Assembly (NCBI RefSeq): GCF_037991315.1
Contig: NZ_CP150300.1
Span: 5,270,001 to 5,334,000, forward strand
Origin: Paenibacillus sp. FSL H8-0079
GTDB taxonomy: Bacteria; Bacillota; Bacilli; Paenibacillales; Paenibacillaceae
DNA: 64,000 nt
Direction of reading: 5' to 3'
The notes beneath the pieces are model-generated. The model was given only the letters and a program-made list of their open reading frames with translations, did no database searches and was not told the DNA's origin. This document shows positions 44,563-53,556 of the stretch, one piece after another. Each line of letters begins with the position of its first letter. Position 1 is the first letter of the stretch. The translations under genes were made by a program, and so were the position numbers.

Positions 44563-45795
44563 TCAACTCACAGATGTACCTGTCACGGGTCTACGCCGTT
44601 CATAGGCAAAAACGATCATTACCGCTCCTAGGATAGCACACATCATGTACATAAATGAATAGGAAGAGAAGTCAGCGACGGGTCCCATAATCACACCACC
44701 CAGAGAGATACCCAGATCCGCCATCGCAATAAATAAACCGATCAGAACGTTCCGATTCAGCTTAGGCAACACAAAAGATAAATAGGTCGTGAGTGTCGGA
44801 TACAGGATCGCCTGACCGATTCCCATGAATACAGCGCCCACATAGAAAAAGACCACCCCGCCTGTCACGGCAAAACTGACACATTGCGCAGCTACGGCGA
44901 GCAGACACATGGTGCCCATCATAAAATTAGAATGCCAACTGCCATCGGACGGAATCCTTTTTCGAAGCATAATTCGAGCCAACACCACTGTTCCTGCCTG
45001 AAGCATCAGATATACACCCGCATTCCCGTCTGGTACTTGACTCGCATACAGCGGAATAAAGGTGGTAATCGCGCCAAATACAACCGAAGCTGCGAGCATT
45101 AACACACTGCAACGAAATAAATGTGGATTCTTCACCAACTGACCAAAGGATTCCCACATGCTCACGTTCTGCTCCGAAAGATTCTCAGCAGGTTGCTCCT
45201 TGTTTGGTTCCATTTTGGCGGTATATCCGAAGACACCCGTACAGACGGCAATGCCGATCAGAACCACTGTAAAATAATCCATGCCACCCGTCTGCCAGAT
45301 TCCTAATGCGATAACTGGCCCCACGATGCCTGGTATATAACTGAACAGCGAATAATACGAAATCCCCTGAGAGCGATCCTTCTCCGGAAGGGCATCAATA
45401 ATGCCAATCTGCAAGGCCATGGAGAAAAACGCTGTCGATACACCTTGTAAAATACGAGCAACCAAATAACCGCCGAGTCCCGTAAAGGTATATAAAATCA
45501 GCGCAAATCCATTGATAATCAGAATCAGACGCAATATTTTGATTGGTCCGTGCTTTTGAATAATCCGACCTGCCCAGGGTCTGAAAAACATCGTTGTGAG
45601 CATATAAGCGCCCATGATCAGTCCGATTGTTGTACCGCTCGCGCCCAAGGACTCCCCTTGCAATGGGATGATCACGTTAAGAATGGCATTGGCACTGAAA
45701 TATAGAAGAACCAATATGTACAAGCGCAGAAAAGGCCAAGACATCGCTCCACTCACAATGGGTGTTCCCCCTAAAATGGTATTAATCAATTTCAT
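44563..45795 (-). CDS. cntE: MFS exporter, CntE-like metallophore efflux
   Basis: A 410-residue, 12-segment major facilitator: LYILVLLYFSANAILNVIIPLQGE, GLIMGAYMLTTMFFRPWAGRIIQKHGPI and LVARILQGVSTAFFSMALQ. In S. aureus, CntE exports staphylopine and is the last gene of the cnt operon. Here it follows cntF by 62 bases and is followed by a paralogue. The assignment rests on position and family; export of the metallophore is inferred. Confidence 0.87.
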   Translation of the reverse strand: MKLINTILGGTPIVSGAMSWPFLRLYILVLLYFSANAILNVIIPLQGESLGASGTTIGLIMGAYMLTTMFFRPWAGRIIQKHGPIKILRLILIINGFALILYTFTGLGGYLVARILQGVSTAFFSMALQIGIIDALPEKDRSQGISYYSLFSYIPGIVGPVIALGIWQTGGMDYFTVVLIGIAVCTGVFGYTAKMEPNKEQPAENLSEQNVSMWESFGQLVKNPHLFRCSVLMLAASVVFGAITTFIPLYASQVPDGNAGVYLMLQAGTVVLARIMLRKRIPSDGSWHSNFMMGTMCLLAVAAQCVSFAVTGGVVFFYVGAVFMGIGQAILYPTLTTYLSFVLPKLNRNVLIGLFIAMADLGISLGGVIMGPVADFSSYSFMYMMCAILGAVMIVFAYERRRPVTGTSVS

Positions 45796-45857
45796 AACTC
45801 ACTAATAATAGATTTATGTAACTAGATATAGACAAATTGAACCGTTTTGATCTATAT

Positions 45858-46640
45858 CTAGCCTTGATTGAAGCAGCTTAAGGTATTATGAAATCGATTC
45901 AAATGCTTCAATAATCTCTTCGCATAGTCGGACTGTACGTCCTTGAGTTGCTTGGTCGGAACGATCTCTACAACCTGTCCCTCTCTGAAAATGATTACCC
46001 TGTCACAGATATAGGCTGCCGCCTGTATATCATGTGTGATAAAGACATAGCTCAGCTTGTAGATTTCCTTAAGCTCTTTCAGTAATTGCAACACCTGAAT
46101 CTGAACAGACACGTCCAGTGAGCTGATCGCTTCATCGAATACGATAAGTTTTGGGGCTGTCGAGATCGCTCTGGCAATGCACACTCTCTGAGCCTCCCCG
46201 CCGGATAGTTCATGCGGATATTTGGATCTATAGGAAGAGTCCAGTCCAACTTGGTTCAGCAACAGATCTACCTTCTCTGAGTTACCCTGATCCTTTCGCA
46301 GCTTTTGCTGTGCTTGCATTGGTTCCATAATGGCAGCTTCCACGGTAAGAAACGGATTGATGGAGGACGTATAGTTTTGAAAAACGGCGCTGAGATTGCC
46401 CATCCGTACACGTCGATCCTGTACGTCTTTACCATCGAGCGAGATCGTTCCACGATCCGGGCGTTCAATGCCCAGAATCAGACGGCCCAACGTGGATTTT
46501 CCACTTCCGCTTTCACCAATGATACCGAGACATTCACCCTGCTGGCATTCAAAGGTAACCTGTTTCAACACCTGTTGTCTGTGCTTGGAGAACAATCCGC
46601 CTTGGCTATAAGATTTTTCAATACCATCGACCTTTAACAT
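45858..46640 (-). CDS. cntF: Metallophore ABC importer ATPase CntF
   Basis: A 260-residue OppF/NikE-type ATPase: Walker A GESGSGKSTLGRL, signature LSGGEAQRV, Walker B KLIVFDEAISSLD, H-loop FITHD. Walker B has DEA rather than the usual DEP. It starts one base after the cntD stop. With CntD it powers uptake of the metal-metallophore complex through CntB and CntC. Confidence 0.92.
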   Translation of the reverse strand: MLKVDGIEKSYSQGGLFSKHRQQVLKQVTFECQQGECLGIIGESGSGKSTLGRLILGIERPDRGTISLDGKDVQDRRVRMGNLSAVFQNYTSSINPFLTVEAAIMEPMQAQQKLRKDQGNSEKVDLLLNQVGLDSSYRSKYPHELSGGEAQRVCIARAISTAPKLIVFDEAISSLDVSVQIQVLQLLKELKEIYKLSYVFITHDIQAAAYICDRVIIFREGQVVEIVPTKQLKDVQSDYAKRLLKHLNRFHNTLSCFNQG

Positions 46641-47450
46641 CTATAAATCCCCCTGCATCAACGCCTTAAAATGATTGCTCAGCTCCAGTCGGGTAGAGAC
46701 CAGATACTGCGTATAGGCATGCTTCGGCTCTGTCAAAACAGAATGCATGCTGCCACGCTCTACGATGCTTCCGTCTTTCATGACCATCACGTCATCTGCA
46801 ATCTTCTGAACGACGCCGAGATCATGGGAGATGAACATCATGGAACAGCCCATGCGTTCGCGTAATTGAATCAATTGCTCCACGACTTCATATTGAGAGA
46901 TCGTATCCAGTGCCGTTGTCGGCTCATCCGCAATAATCAGATCGGGCTCCAGCACCAATGCCAGTGCAATCATGATTCGTTGCAGCATTCCACCGGACAG
47001 CTGATGTGGATATTGATTCAGAATCTCACGCGGATGTCTAAGCATGACGCTTTCCATGGCATGGATGATTTTCCGTTCACTCTCGCGGGTGTTCCAGCCA
47101 AAATGTTGCTGAAGCGTCTCCCGAATATGAACACCAATGACACAGGAAGGATCAAATGCACTCATGCCATTTTGCAAAATCATACATAGATGCTTGCCCC
47201 GCTTACGCCGCATCTCCGGTTCCGAAAGCTGGTTCAGGTCTTCGCCCTGGAATAACATCGTGCCCGATTGACGAATCCATGGCTTGTTCAGTCGCATGAT
47301 AGCTCTGCACGTGACGGACTTGCCGCTACCACTTTCCCCTACGATGGCCATACAGCTTCCCTGCCTGACTTCAAATGAACTGTCATGAATGATCACTTTG
47401 TCAGTGTTGGTGTCCCATACTTTCAAATGTTCAACCTCGACTATATTCAT
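46641..47450 (-). CDS. cntD: Metallophore ABC importer ATPase CntD
   Basis: A 269-residue OppD/NikD-type ATPase: Walker A GESGSGKSVTCRAI, signature LSGGMLQRI, Walker B LIIADEPTTALD, H-loop FISHD. It overlaps the 3' end of cntC by 20 bases, so the two are tightly coupled. It partners CntF. Confidence 0.92.
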   Translation of the reverse strand: MNIVEVEHLKVWDTNTDKVIIHDSSFEVRQGSCMAIVGESGSGKSVTCRAIMRLNKPWIRQSGTMLFQGEDLNQLSEPEMRRKRGKHLCMILQNGMSAFDPSCVIGVHIRETLQQHFGWNTRESERKIIHAMESVMLRHPREILNQYPHQLSGGMLQRIMIALALVLEPDLIIADEPTTALDTISQYEVVEQLIQLRERMGCSMMFISHDLGVVQKIADDVMVMKDGSIVERGSMHSVLTEPKHAYTQYLVSTRLELSNHFKALMQGDL

Positions 47451-48327
47451 AAGTGGTCTTTCTCACCTCACTTTCGTAAGACTTGTCAGACTTACCTTGA
47501 GAGGTCATCAATTTGGGGTCCAGAGCCACCTGAAGGGCATCCGATAGAAAATTAAAAGCAGACACGACCACCACAATGGCCAGGCCCGGTGCCAACATCA
47601 ATTCAGGTCTGGAGAACATGACTTCCCTCGCCTCATTGAGCATCATGCCCCACTCCGAATGCGGAGCCTGAATGCCAAGCCCCAGAAAGGAAAGGCCGGA
47701 GATCTGCAACATCATTGAACACATGGAACCACTCGCAATGACAGCAATATCGGCAAAGGTAACCGGAACAATATGTTTGGTTATAATTCTCAGATTGGGT
47801 GTGCCGGAGGCTTTGGCGAATTTTACATAATCCATATCAGAGAATTGCATCACAGATGTGCGAATAACGCGGGCAAACCAGGCCCATTTCATGCACACAA
47901 AAGCAATCAGAATGTTCTCCAGTCCTGCACCCAAAATGCCAACCACCGCCAGTGTCATCACGTATCCCGGAAAAGACAGCATGATATCACAGACTCTCAT
48001 GATCCATGCATCCACTTTCCCCTTGAAGTAACCCGCGACAAATCCAACAATAGCCCCGATCAGAACAGATAGACTGAGTGCAACCAGAACCCATAACACA
48101 CTTGGACGGATCCCATAGATTAGCCGGGATAATACACATCTGCCCAGATGATCATTGCCTAATAGATACTCCCAGGACGAGGAGGCGTATCGAAGCTTCA
48201 TGTTCACTTGTCCAGGATCATGCGGCGCAATAAGCGGAGCCAGTATGCCCGCCATAATCATGACGATAATCACTACCAACGAGGTCATCGCAAGCTTGTC
48301 TTTACTGAGATTTTTCAGTATTCGCAT
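47431..48327 (-). CDS. cntC: Metallophore ABC importer permease CntC
   Basis: A 298-residue DppC/NikC-type permease with six membrane segments and a N-terminal cytoplasmic helix (MRILKNLSKDKLA). The EAA-type loop reads YVKFAKASGTPNLRIITKHIVPVTFADI. The start overlaps the cntB stop by one base. It forms the pore with CntB. Confidence 0.92.
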   Translation of the reverse strand: MRILKNLSKDKLAMTSLVVIIVMIMAGILAPLIAPHDPGQVNMKLRYASSSWEYLLGNDHLGRCVLSRLIYGIRPSVLWVLVALSLSVLIGAIVGFVAGYFKGKVDAWIMRVCDIMLSFPGYVMTLAVVGILGAGLENILIAFVCMKWAWFARVIRTSVMQFSDMDYVKFAKASGTPNLRIITKHIVPVTFADIAVIASGSMCSMMLQISGLSFLGLGIQAPHSEWGMMLNEAREVMFSRPELMLAPGLAIVVVVSAFNFLSDALQVALDPKLMTSQGKSDKSYESEVRKTTYEYSRG

Positions 48328-49259
48328 CAGAATTCCTTTCTCAACCGGGGATTCATCGCCGCATTAATGATGTCGGATAACGTATTAAACAAGACAAAGG
48401 TGACAGCCAACATCAGAACATACGCCTGAATAATCGGAAAATCCCTGCTTAAAATGGATTTCACGCTGAGCCTCCCGATCCCCGGCCAGGCAAATACATT
48501 TTCGATGACCACCGTACTGCCCAACACGATCGGGATCGCCATGCAAAAGATGGACACGGCCACCTGTAATGAATTTCTCAGAATATGCAGGGTGACTTTC
48601 TTCTCGCTCAGGCCACTTGCCCGTGCATATAACACATAGTCCTCATTCATATTGCTCAGCATGGAGCTTCGAACCGTTCGGAAATAAATGCCTGTATAAC
48701 TCACCGTGATCACAATCACCGGTAGAATGTAGCTTCGATACGAGTCCATGCCACTGGTAGGCAGGAGATCCAGCTTGACGGAAAAATACCAGATCATAAT
48801 AGCTGCAAGCCAGTAGGATGGCATGGCTGTGAGGAAAAAGGAAATACCTCTAACCGATCGATCCAGCAGCTTGCCTTCTCTCATGGCACAGATCACACCC
48901 AGCAGGATGGACAGCGCAATAATGAATACCGATGAAACGAGCGTTAACTTCAATGTGTTCATAAAAGCCGGCCCCATCAATGACCATACGGGTTCACCCG
49001 ATACATAAGAGTTGCCGAAATCCAACTGCACAACAGCCATGATCCAGTTCGCATACTGGATCATGAACGGCTGATCGAATCCCAGCGCTTTGTTCGTTTG
49101 GGCGATCAGTTCATCCGTGATCTGCGGAACTTCCTGTGCCTGTAACACGACAACCGCCGGGTCCAAGGGAGATAGATTAATCAGGACAAACGTTATAAAT
49201 GAAATAATAATCAGTAAAGGGATGGCTAACATAATCCTTTTGAAGATATAACTTCCCAT
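48327..49259 (-). CDS. cntB: Metallophore ABC importer permease CntB
   Basis: A 310-residue DppB/NikB-type permease: N-terminal IFKRIMLAIPLLIIISFITFVLINL, then PAVVVLQAQEVPQIT, ALGFDQPFMIQYANW and EAA loop DYVLYARASGLSEKKVTLHILRNSL. The ATG at 49259 has GCGGAG six bases upstream. A repeat family 1 copy separates it from cntA, so the importer membrane and ATPase genes form a sub-block of the operon. Confidence 0.92.
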   Translation of the reverse strand: MGSYIFKRIMLAIPLLIIISFITFVLINLSPLDPAVVVLQAQEVPQITDELIAQTNKALGFDQPFMIQYANWIMAVVQLDFGNSYVSGEPVWSLMGPAFMNTLKLTLVSSVFIIALSILLGVICAMREGKLLDRSVRGISFFLTAMPSYWLAAIMIWYFSVKLDLLPTSGMDSYRSYILPVIVITVSYTGIYFRTVRSSMLSNMNEDYVLYARASGLSEKKVTLHILRNSLQVAVSIFCMAIPIVLGSTVVIENVFAWPGIGRLSVKSILSRDFPIIQAYVLMLAVTFVLFNTLSDIINAAMNPRLRKEF

Positions 49260-49273
49260 ATCCATCTCCGCTC

Positions 49274-49464
49274 TATTTAAATTGAACTAAACAATATTTA
49301 CACTACACTCCGATGACAGAACAACCTTCCGATCACTGTTATCCCCAGATTTTTTTGATTCCTTTTATATAGGGAAAATCCGGGGATAAAGGCGAACGCT
49401 CCGCTTCTTCAGGTTCTTTCTGTCCTCTCCGTTTTGTGTAAATGTTTAGTTCAATTTATATATT
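49274..49464 (+). repeat. Repeat family 1, copy between cntA and cntB
   Basis: About 191-bp imperfect palindrome with ends AAATTGAACTAAACA and TGTTTAGTTCAATTT, subterminal TTTACAC / GTGTAAA, GACAGAA / TTCTGTC and inner hairpin ATCCCCAGATTTTT / AAAATCCGGGGATA. Its right end supplies the TGA stop codon of cntA. Confidence 0.85.
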
Positions 49465-51088
49465 TAAAATTCATTTGTTCAAAAGGTAGTTCATATTGGG
49501 TCTGCTTGAATGAGATTCCATCGAGATTCTCAGGTGCGACTATGGTGACACGCCCGTTGGTAATCGGGATGAAGACCGCTTCATCATGAACGATCTTCAT
49601 AATGTCGGTATACAGAGATTGGCGTGAAGCCTCATCCGTGGAAACCATAACCGCATCGATTTTCTGGTACAATTCATCTGCTTCGGCAATTCCGCTTGTC
49701 GTATGCTTGTATGCCGAATCAGACGTAAATGCCGCAATGGTACTCTGTGGATCATAAGCCAGTCCCCAGGTTTGATTAAAGAGCAGATCATATTCCCCGG
49801 TGGCTCTCCGATTCGCAATGGAAGTGGATTCTTCGCCCACGATTTCAAGCTGAACACCCAGTTCTTTCATCGAATACTGGATCAATTCGGCCTGTATTTT
49901 CTGTGAAGACGAGTTGCTGTCATAGTAGAGTTTCATGGATAAAGGCTGACCGTTCTTCGTTCTCACCACTTTACCGTCTGCCAATGTCCAGCCTGCTTGG
50001 TCCAGAAGTTTTTTAGCTATTTCCGGATCATACTCCCGTTTCTTCAGGTCCACCTTGGCGTAATTGACATTGGCTGAAAATAGCGTGTCCGCTACAGTCT
50101 GCGTTCCGTTGAAAATATCTTTACTGATCGTTTCCCGGTCGATAGCATACCAAAGCGCTTCCCGAACTGCCGTTTCCTGAACTGGACTATTCTGGCGACT
50201 GCTATTGGCTACGATCATATTCGTATTCATCGCTTCACTTCGAACCACTTGATAATCACCAGATTCAGCCAATTGGTCCATGGCCTCGACATCAATACTG
50301 TCTGCCCCCCGATCATCCGTGAACACAAAGTTGATCTCTCCTTTTTGCAATGCCAGGAATGTTGTTTCACCTGCGGGAAGAACCTTGGAAGTGATTTTCT
50401 TGATTGCAGGTGCACCACCCCAATAGTCTTCATTGGCTTCAAACGTGGCGTTCTCTTCAACTTTATGAGCAGTAAGCTTGTAAGGTCCTGTACCGTGGAA
50501 ACCACTTACCCCGTCTTTGGTTCCGCCATCCTTGAAATCCTTGGGTGATATGAAGACGTAAGGTCTTGTCATAGACAGTTCCACCAGAGCCGGATAATAA
50601 GCTTCCGACAGCGTCAACTCCACCGTATGCTCATCGATAACTTTCACACTCGTGATTTTGGTAGACAGCTTGATCCAGGCGTGTTTTTCAGCATTGGCCA
50701 GAACGGCATCGATATTTTGTTTGACCGCCTCTGCGTTGAACGGCTCCCCATCATGGAATTTCACATCTTGTCGCAGATGAAAGGTATAGGTCTTACCATC
50801 CTCCGAAATATCCCATGATTCAGCTAGCAATGGCTTGATTCCGTCAGGCGTGTTTTCCACCAGAGACTCGTATACCATCCCTTGTGCAGGCATGGAGCCT
50901 GTGTACAGATGGGGGTTCATATCATTAATATCTTTGGCAGAAGCATAGATGAGTTCCGTTTGCACCTGACTATTTACAGACTCCGTTTGGGTGCCCTCTT
51001 TCTCTTTTGTGTTCTGAGCGCATCCGGCGAGCAGCGCAATGGCTGACACCAGCAATAGTATAGATGTAAAAGTAAGACCCTTTTTCAC
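49451..51088 (-). CDS. cntA: Metallophore-binding lipoprotein CntA
   Basis: A 545-residue SBP_bac_5 protein of the nickel/dipeptide type. Signal peptide and lipobox LLAGC (Cys23), then ELIYASAKDINDMNPHLYTGSMPAQGMVYESLV. It captures the metal-loaded opine metallophore outside the cell for CntBCDF. The last seven codons end in a TGA contributed by a repeat element, so the C-terminus may be shorter or longer than in relatives. A second repeat copy lies upstream, between cntM and cntA. Confidence 0.92.
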   Translation of the reverse strand: MKKGLTFTSILLLVSAIALLAGCAQNTKEKEGTQTESVNSQVQTELIYASAKDINDMNPHLYTGSMPAQGMVYESLVENTPDGIKPLLAESWDISEDGKTYTFHLRQDVKFHDGEPFNAEAVKQNIDAVLANAEKHAWIKLSTKITSVKVIDEHTVELTLSEAYYPALVELSMTRPYVFISPKDFKDGGTKDGVSGFHGTGPYKLTAHKVEENATFEANEDYWGGAPAIKKITSKVLPAGETTFLALQKGEINFVFTDDRGADSIDVEAMDQLAESGDYQVVRSEAMNTNMIVANSSRQNSPVQETAVREALWYAIDRETISKDIFNGTQTVADTLFSANVNYAKVDLKKREYDPEIAKKLLDQAGWTLADGKVVRTKNGQPLSMKLYYDSNSSSQKIQAELIQYSMKELGVQLEIVGEESTSIANRRATGEYDLLFNQTWGLAYDPQSTIAAFTSDSAYKHTTSGIAEADELYQKIDAVMVSTDEASRQSLYTDIMKIVHDEAVFIPITNGRVTIVAPENLDGISFKQTQYELPFEQMNFKYIN

Positions 51089-51109
51089 AACATTTCCTCC
51101 TGATGATTA

Positions 51110-51350
51110 AGTTACAAGCAGACCTTGTAGGTTACATCGGATCACTCCGATTGCAGTACCATCTTCCGATCGCTGTTATCCCCAGATTTTTTTGATTCTC
51201 TTTTCCAAAGAGAAAATCCGGGGATAGCATATGCTTCCGAAGTAGCTTTCTTTCAGAAAGCTTTTAGGCGACCGCTTCGTTTCTTCAGATTGGTTCTGCA
51301 CTCTCCGTTATGATGTAAACATCAGGTTCAACTTGATTAATTTGAGATGT
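51110..51350 (+). repeat. Repeat family 1, copy between cntM and cntA
   Basis: About 240 bp. The core is clear: CTTCCGATCGCTGTTATCCC, CAGATTTTTTTGATTC, AAAATCCGGGGATA, TCTGCACTCTCCGTTATG. The outer ends are degenerate (TAGGTTACATC, GTTCAACTTGATTAATTTG). It also holds the AGCTTTCTTTCAGAAAGCTT segment seen in the copy at 43039. Confidence 0.75.
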
Positions 51351-51365
51351 AATTAACCCTATTAC

Positions 51366-52652
51366 TCAAAGTCCGGTGCAGATCATGCGAATATCCTCGT
51401 CAAAGGATTGGATCACAAAGGCTTCGGACACGCGTTGATCCGGGTGTGCGTCAGCCACTTCCTGAAGCTTCGCTTCATATCTGGTGATAAATTGATCAAT
51501 GGTTGGACAGCTCACATCGAGATGTCTGGCTATGCCCTGAATGATTTTGATGCGATAGTAATCTTCCTTGGGCATACGGGGGATGTCCAGCTCGCCTTCG
51601 CGATTCATGAACGTTTTGCGGAATGGGACTGCTGAAAAGTCGAAATATTTGCCTTCCGAATCGGGTTCCGAGAATGGATCAATCAATAATGAGGTGTACC
51701 GTATGTATAATAAATACTCCTGATGAATGACCTGCAGCTGATTGAAATTCTCGATATCCTGGCGTGATATACTCTCTAATCGAACCGGATAGTTGTCATC
51801 CGTCATGAATTGAAGCAGGTTCACTCCCTGAATATCAAGTCGGTCCGTAATATTCATAATCTCCTGCCACTGCGTCCGCATATCCCGTATCAAAACTTGT
51901 GTAATCGGACCTTCAGGATACATCTTGTATACGTATTTCTGAGTATCTGGAGCTCCAAAGATAGCTTCTAATGAGAAGTCGTTCATGAACAAAGGTGGAT
52001 GCACGTACAACGAAATATTTCTCGTTTCCGCCTCCAATGGAGATCGCATCACTTCCAGCGCAACACCCAAACGCTCATACACTTGGCATAGCTTACTGAC
52101 CTGTTCAGACGGGTAAAGAGTGGAACCGATATAAACCTTTTTCTTGACCCCTGTTGTGATCACATGATTCGACGGATGTTCGTGCATCCAACGGGTATCT
52201 CCGAGGTAGGTAGAGAAACTGATCACTTCCGGCGCTGCATTCCGCTCTCTCATATAATGGCTCACCAGTCGATTGGACCCAAACGTTGGAGAAACCAAGA
52301 TGATAGATTTCAGTTGTTTTATGAATTCCTTATTCATTTGTTCCAACACATCGATATACGCATCGGTGGTAACCGCCAAAATGAGTGTATCCCATTCCCC
52401 CTCAATGGTGTCATATCCCTTGAACACATGATCAATGGAACACTCACCTGCGAGCGATTGATGTTTCTCATTTTGAATGCTGACCTGAATGCGCCCATTG
52501 CTCTGTTCGAGGGCTGCGAATACGGATGCTGAACGAACCGATGGTCTCCCCGCAATGCCTATACAGCAGTTGAGATGATCTTTGAGCGTTACCGCAAGTT
52601 GAATGGATGCAGGTCCGGTTCCGTGTATCAGGATTCGCTGAAGATTGTTCAT
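51366..52652 (-). CDS. cntM: Opine dehydrogenase CntM, predicted staphylopine synthase
   Basis: A 428-residue NAD(P)H-dependent opine dehydrogenase that reductively joins a nicotianamine-like intermediate to a 2-keto acid. Rossmann motif ILIHGTGPASIQLAVTL; conserved VSPTFGSNRLV, SFSTYLGDTRW, TTGVKKKVYIGST, LYVHPPLFMNDFS and YFDFSAVPF. Asp152 in the GDTR motif aligns with S. aureus Asp150, which selects pyruvate; Arg36 in GIAGRPS aligns with Arg33, which favours NADPH. With CntK present this predicts staphylopine. The alignment is made from remembered family sequence. Confidence 0.92.
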   Translation of the reverse strand: MNNLQRILIHGTGPASIQLAVTLKDHLNCCIGIAGRPSVRSASVFAALEQSNGRIQVSIQNEKHQSLAGECSIDHVFKGYDTIEGEWDTLILAVTTDAYIDVLEQMNKEFIKQLKSIILVSPTFGSNRLVSHYMRERNAAPEVISFSTYLGDTRWMHEHPSNHVITTGVKKKVYIGSTLYPSEQVSKLCQVYERLGVALEVMRSPLEAETRNISLYVHPPLFMNDFSLEAIFGAPDTQKYVYKMYPEGPITQVLIRDMRTQWQEIMNITDRLDIQGVNLLQFMTDDNYPVRLESISRQDIENFNQLQVIHQEYLLYIRYTSLLIDPFSEPDSEGKYFDFSAVPFRKTFMNREGELDIPRMPKEDYYRIKIIQGIARHLDVSCPTIDQFITRYEAKLQEVADAHPDQRVSEAFVIQSFDEDIRMICTGL

Positions 52653-52718
52653 ATATGCCTCCTATATTCAAAGTTCAATCTGTAATCCATTTGGACGCAC
52701 TTGGATGCACTTGCATGG

Positions 52719-53513
52719 CTATGCTTTTTGATACAACGCAATATCAAACACATCATCCGGGCGCAGGATCTGGTCCACCAGCTTCCACTTGCTGCTGTCC
52801 GTCTCTTTCATTGGATAATTAAACAAGGACTTCAACTGGTCACCATATCTCATGGCTACAACCACCTGTGCATTTGTCAGGGCATGCAGTTGATCGAGCA
52901 GATCATATTTAGGGGCCACGGTAGAGCTGAAAATGATATGGGTTGCTTCCTTGGTATACTCCATATTTTCCAGCAAGGTTGACTGCAAACGAATCTTCAA
53001 GCCCGCGCCCAGCGTCTCCACCACCTTCTGCCCGAGTCTAATGGATTCTTCATCAATATCGATCCCTACGACCTCTGCACCTGTTCGCTTGGCGATGAGT
53101 AATGGTGTCATGGGGAAGGAACCGGAGCCTACCAACAACACTTTCGAATCGGAGGTAACATGGAAACTGCCGAATTCTTTATCGATACACTCTTCTATAT
53201 TCTTAAAATAATCGGCAATCTGTACATCCCCGTTCTCTAACTTTAATGCACGATATTTCTCCATGATCGCCACACACTGGGCGGATTTATTTCTTAACTG
53301 CCATATAAGCGAATCAAGTTCTTCCAGCTCTGAATGCTGCAACTGTTCCCAGGCTGCCTTATTCTCCTGATCGGTCACAAAGCGGGAGTAGTCATTGATC
53401 ACACCCTCCAGCTCCGAACTATGCTGAATCGTATGATCATACTTGCTCGCGAGCTTATCGAATTTCTCTGCAAATTCACTCAAACATGTCTGAAAATGGA
53501 CCAATGTGATCAT
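52719..53513 (-). CDS. cntL: Nicotianamine-synthase-like enzyme CntL
   Basis: A 264-residue SAM-dependent enzyme that transfers the aminobutyrate part of SAM to histidine. The helical N-terminus (FAEKFDKLASKYDHTI-like) precedes a Rossmann SAM site: VLLVGSGSFPMTPLLIAKRTGAEVVGIDID. Next comes HIIFSSTVAPKYDLLDQLHALTNAQVVVAMRYGD. The size is close to S. aureus CntL. It lies between cntK (43 bases) and cntM (66 bases) in the standard order. Confidence 0.9.
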   Translation of the reverse strand: MITLVHFQTCLSEFAEKFDKLASKYDHTIQHSSELEGVINDYSRFVTDQENKAAWEQLQHSELEELDSLIWQLRNKSAQCVAIMEKYRALKLENGDVQIADYFKNIEECIDKEFGSFHVTSDSKVLLVGSGSFPMTPLLIAKRTGAEVVGIDIDEESIRLGQKVVETLGAGLKIRLQSTLLENMEYTKEATHIIFSSTVAPKYDLLDQLHALTNAQVVVAMRYGDQLKSLFNYPMKETDSSKWKLVDQILRPDDVFDIALYQKA

Positions 53514-53556
53514 TTCTTTTCCCCCTATACGTTGTCTCGATCATGTATCATGTACC

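Noticed and set aside
51366..52652. Bacillopaline synthase call based on genus
   Set aside because: The Asp150-equivalent residue argues for pyruvate, so genus alone is not used.
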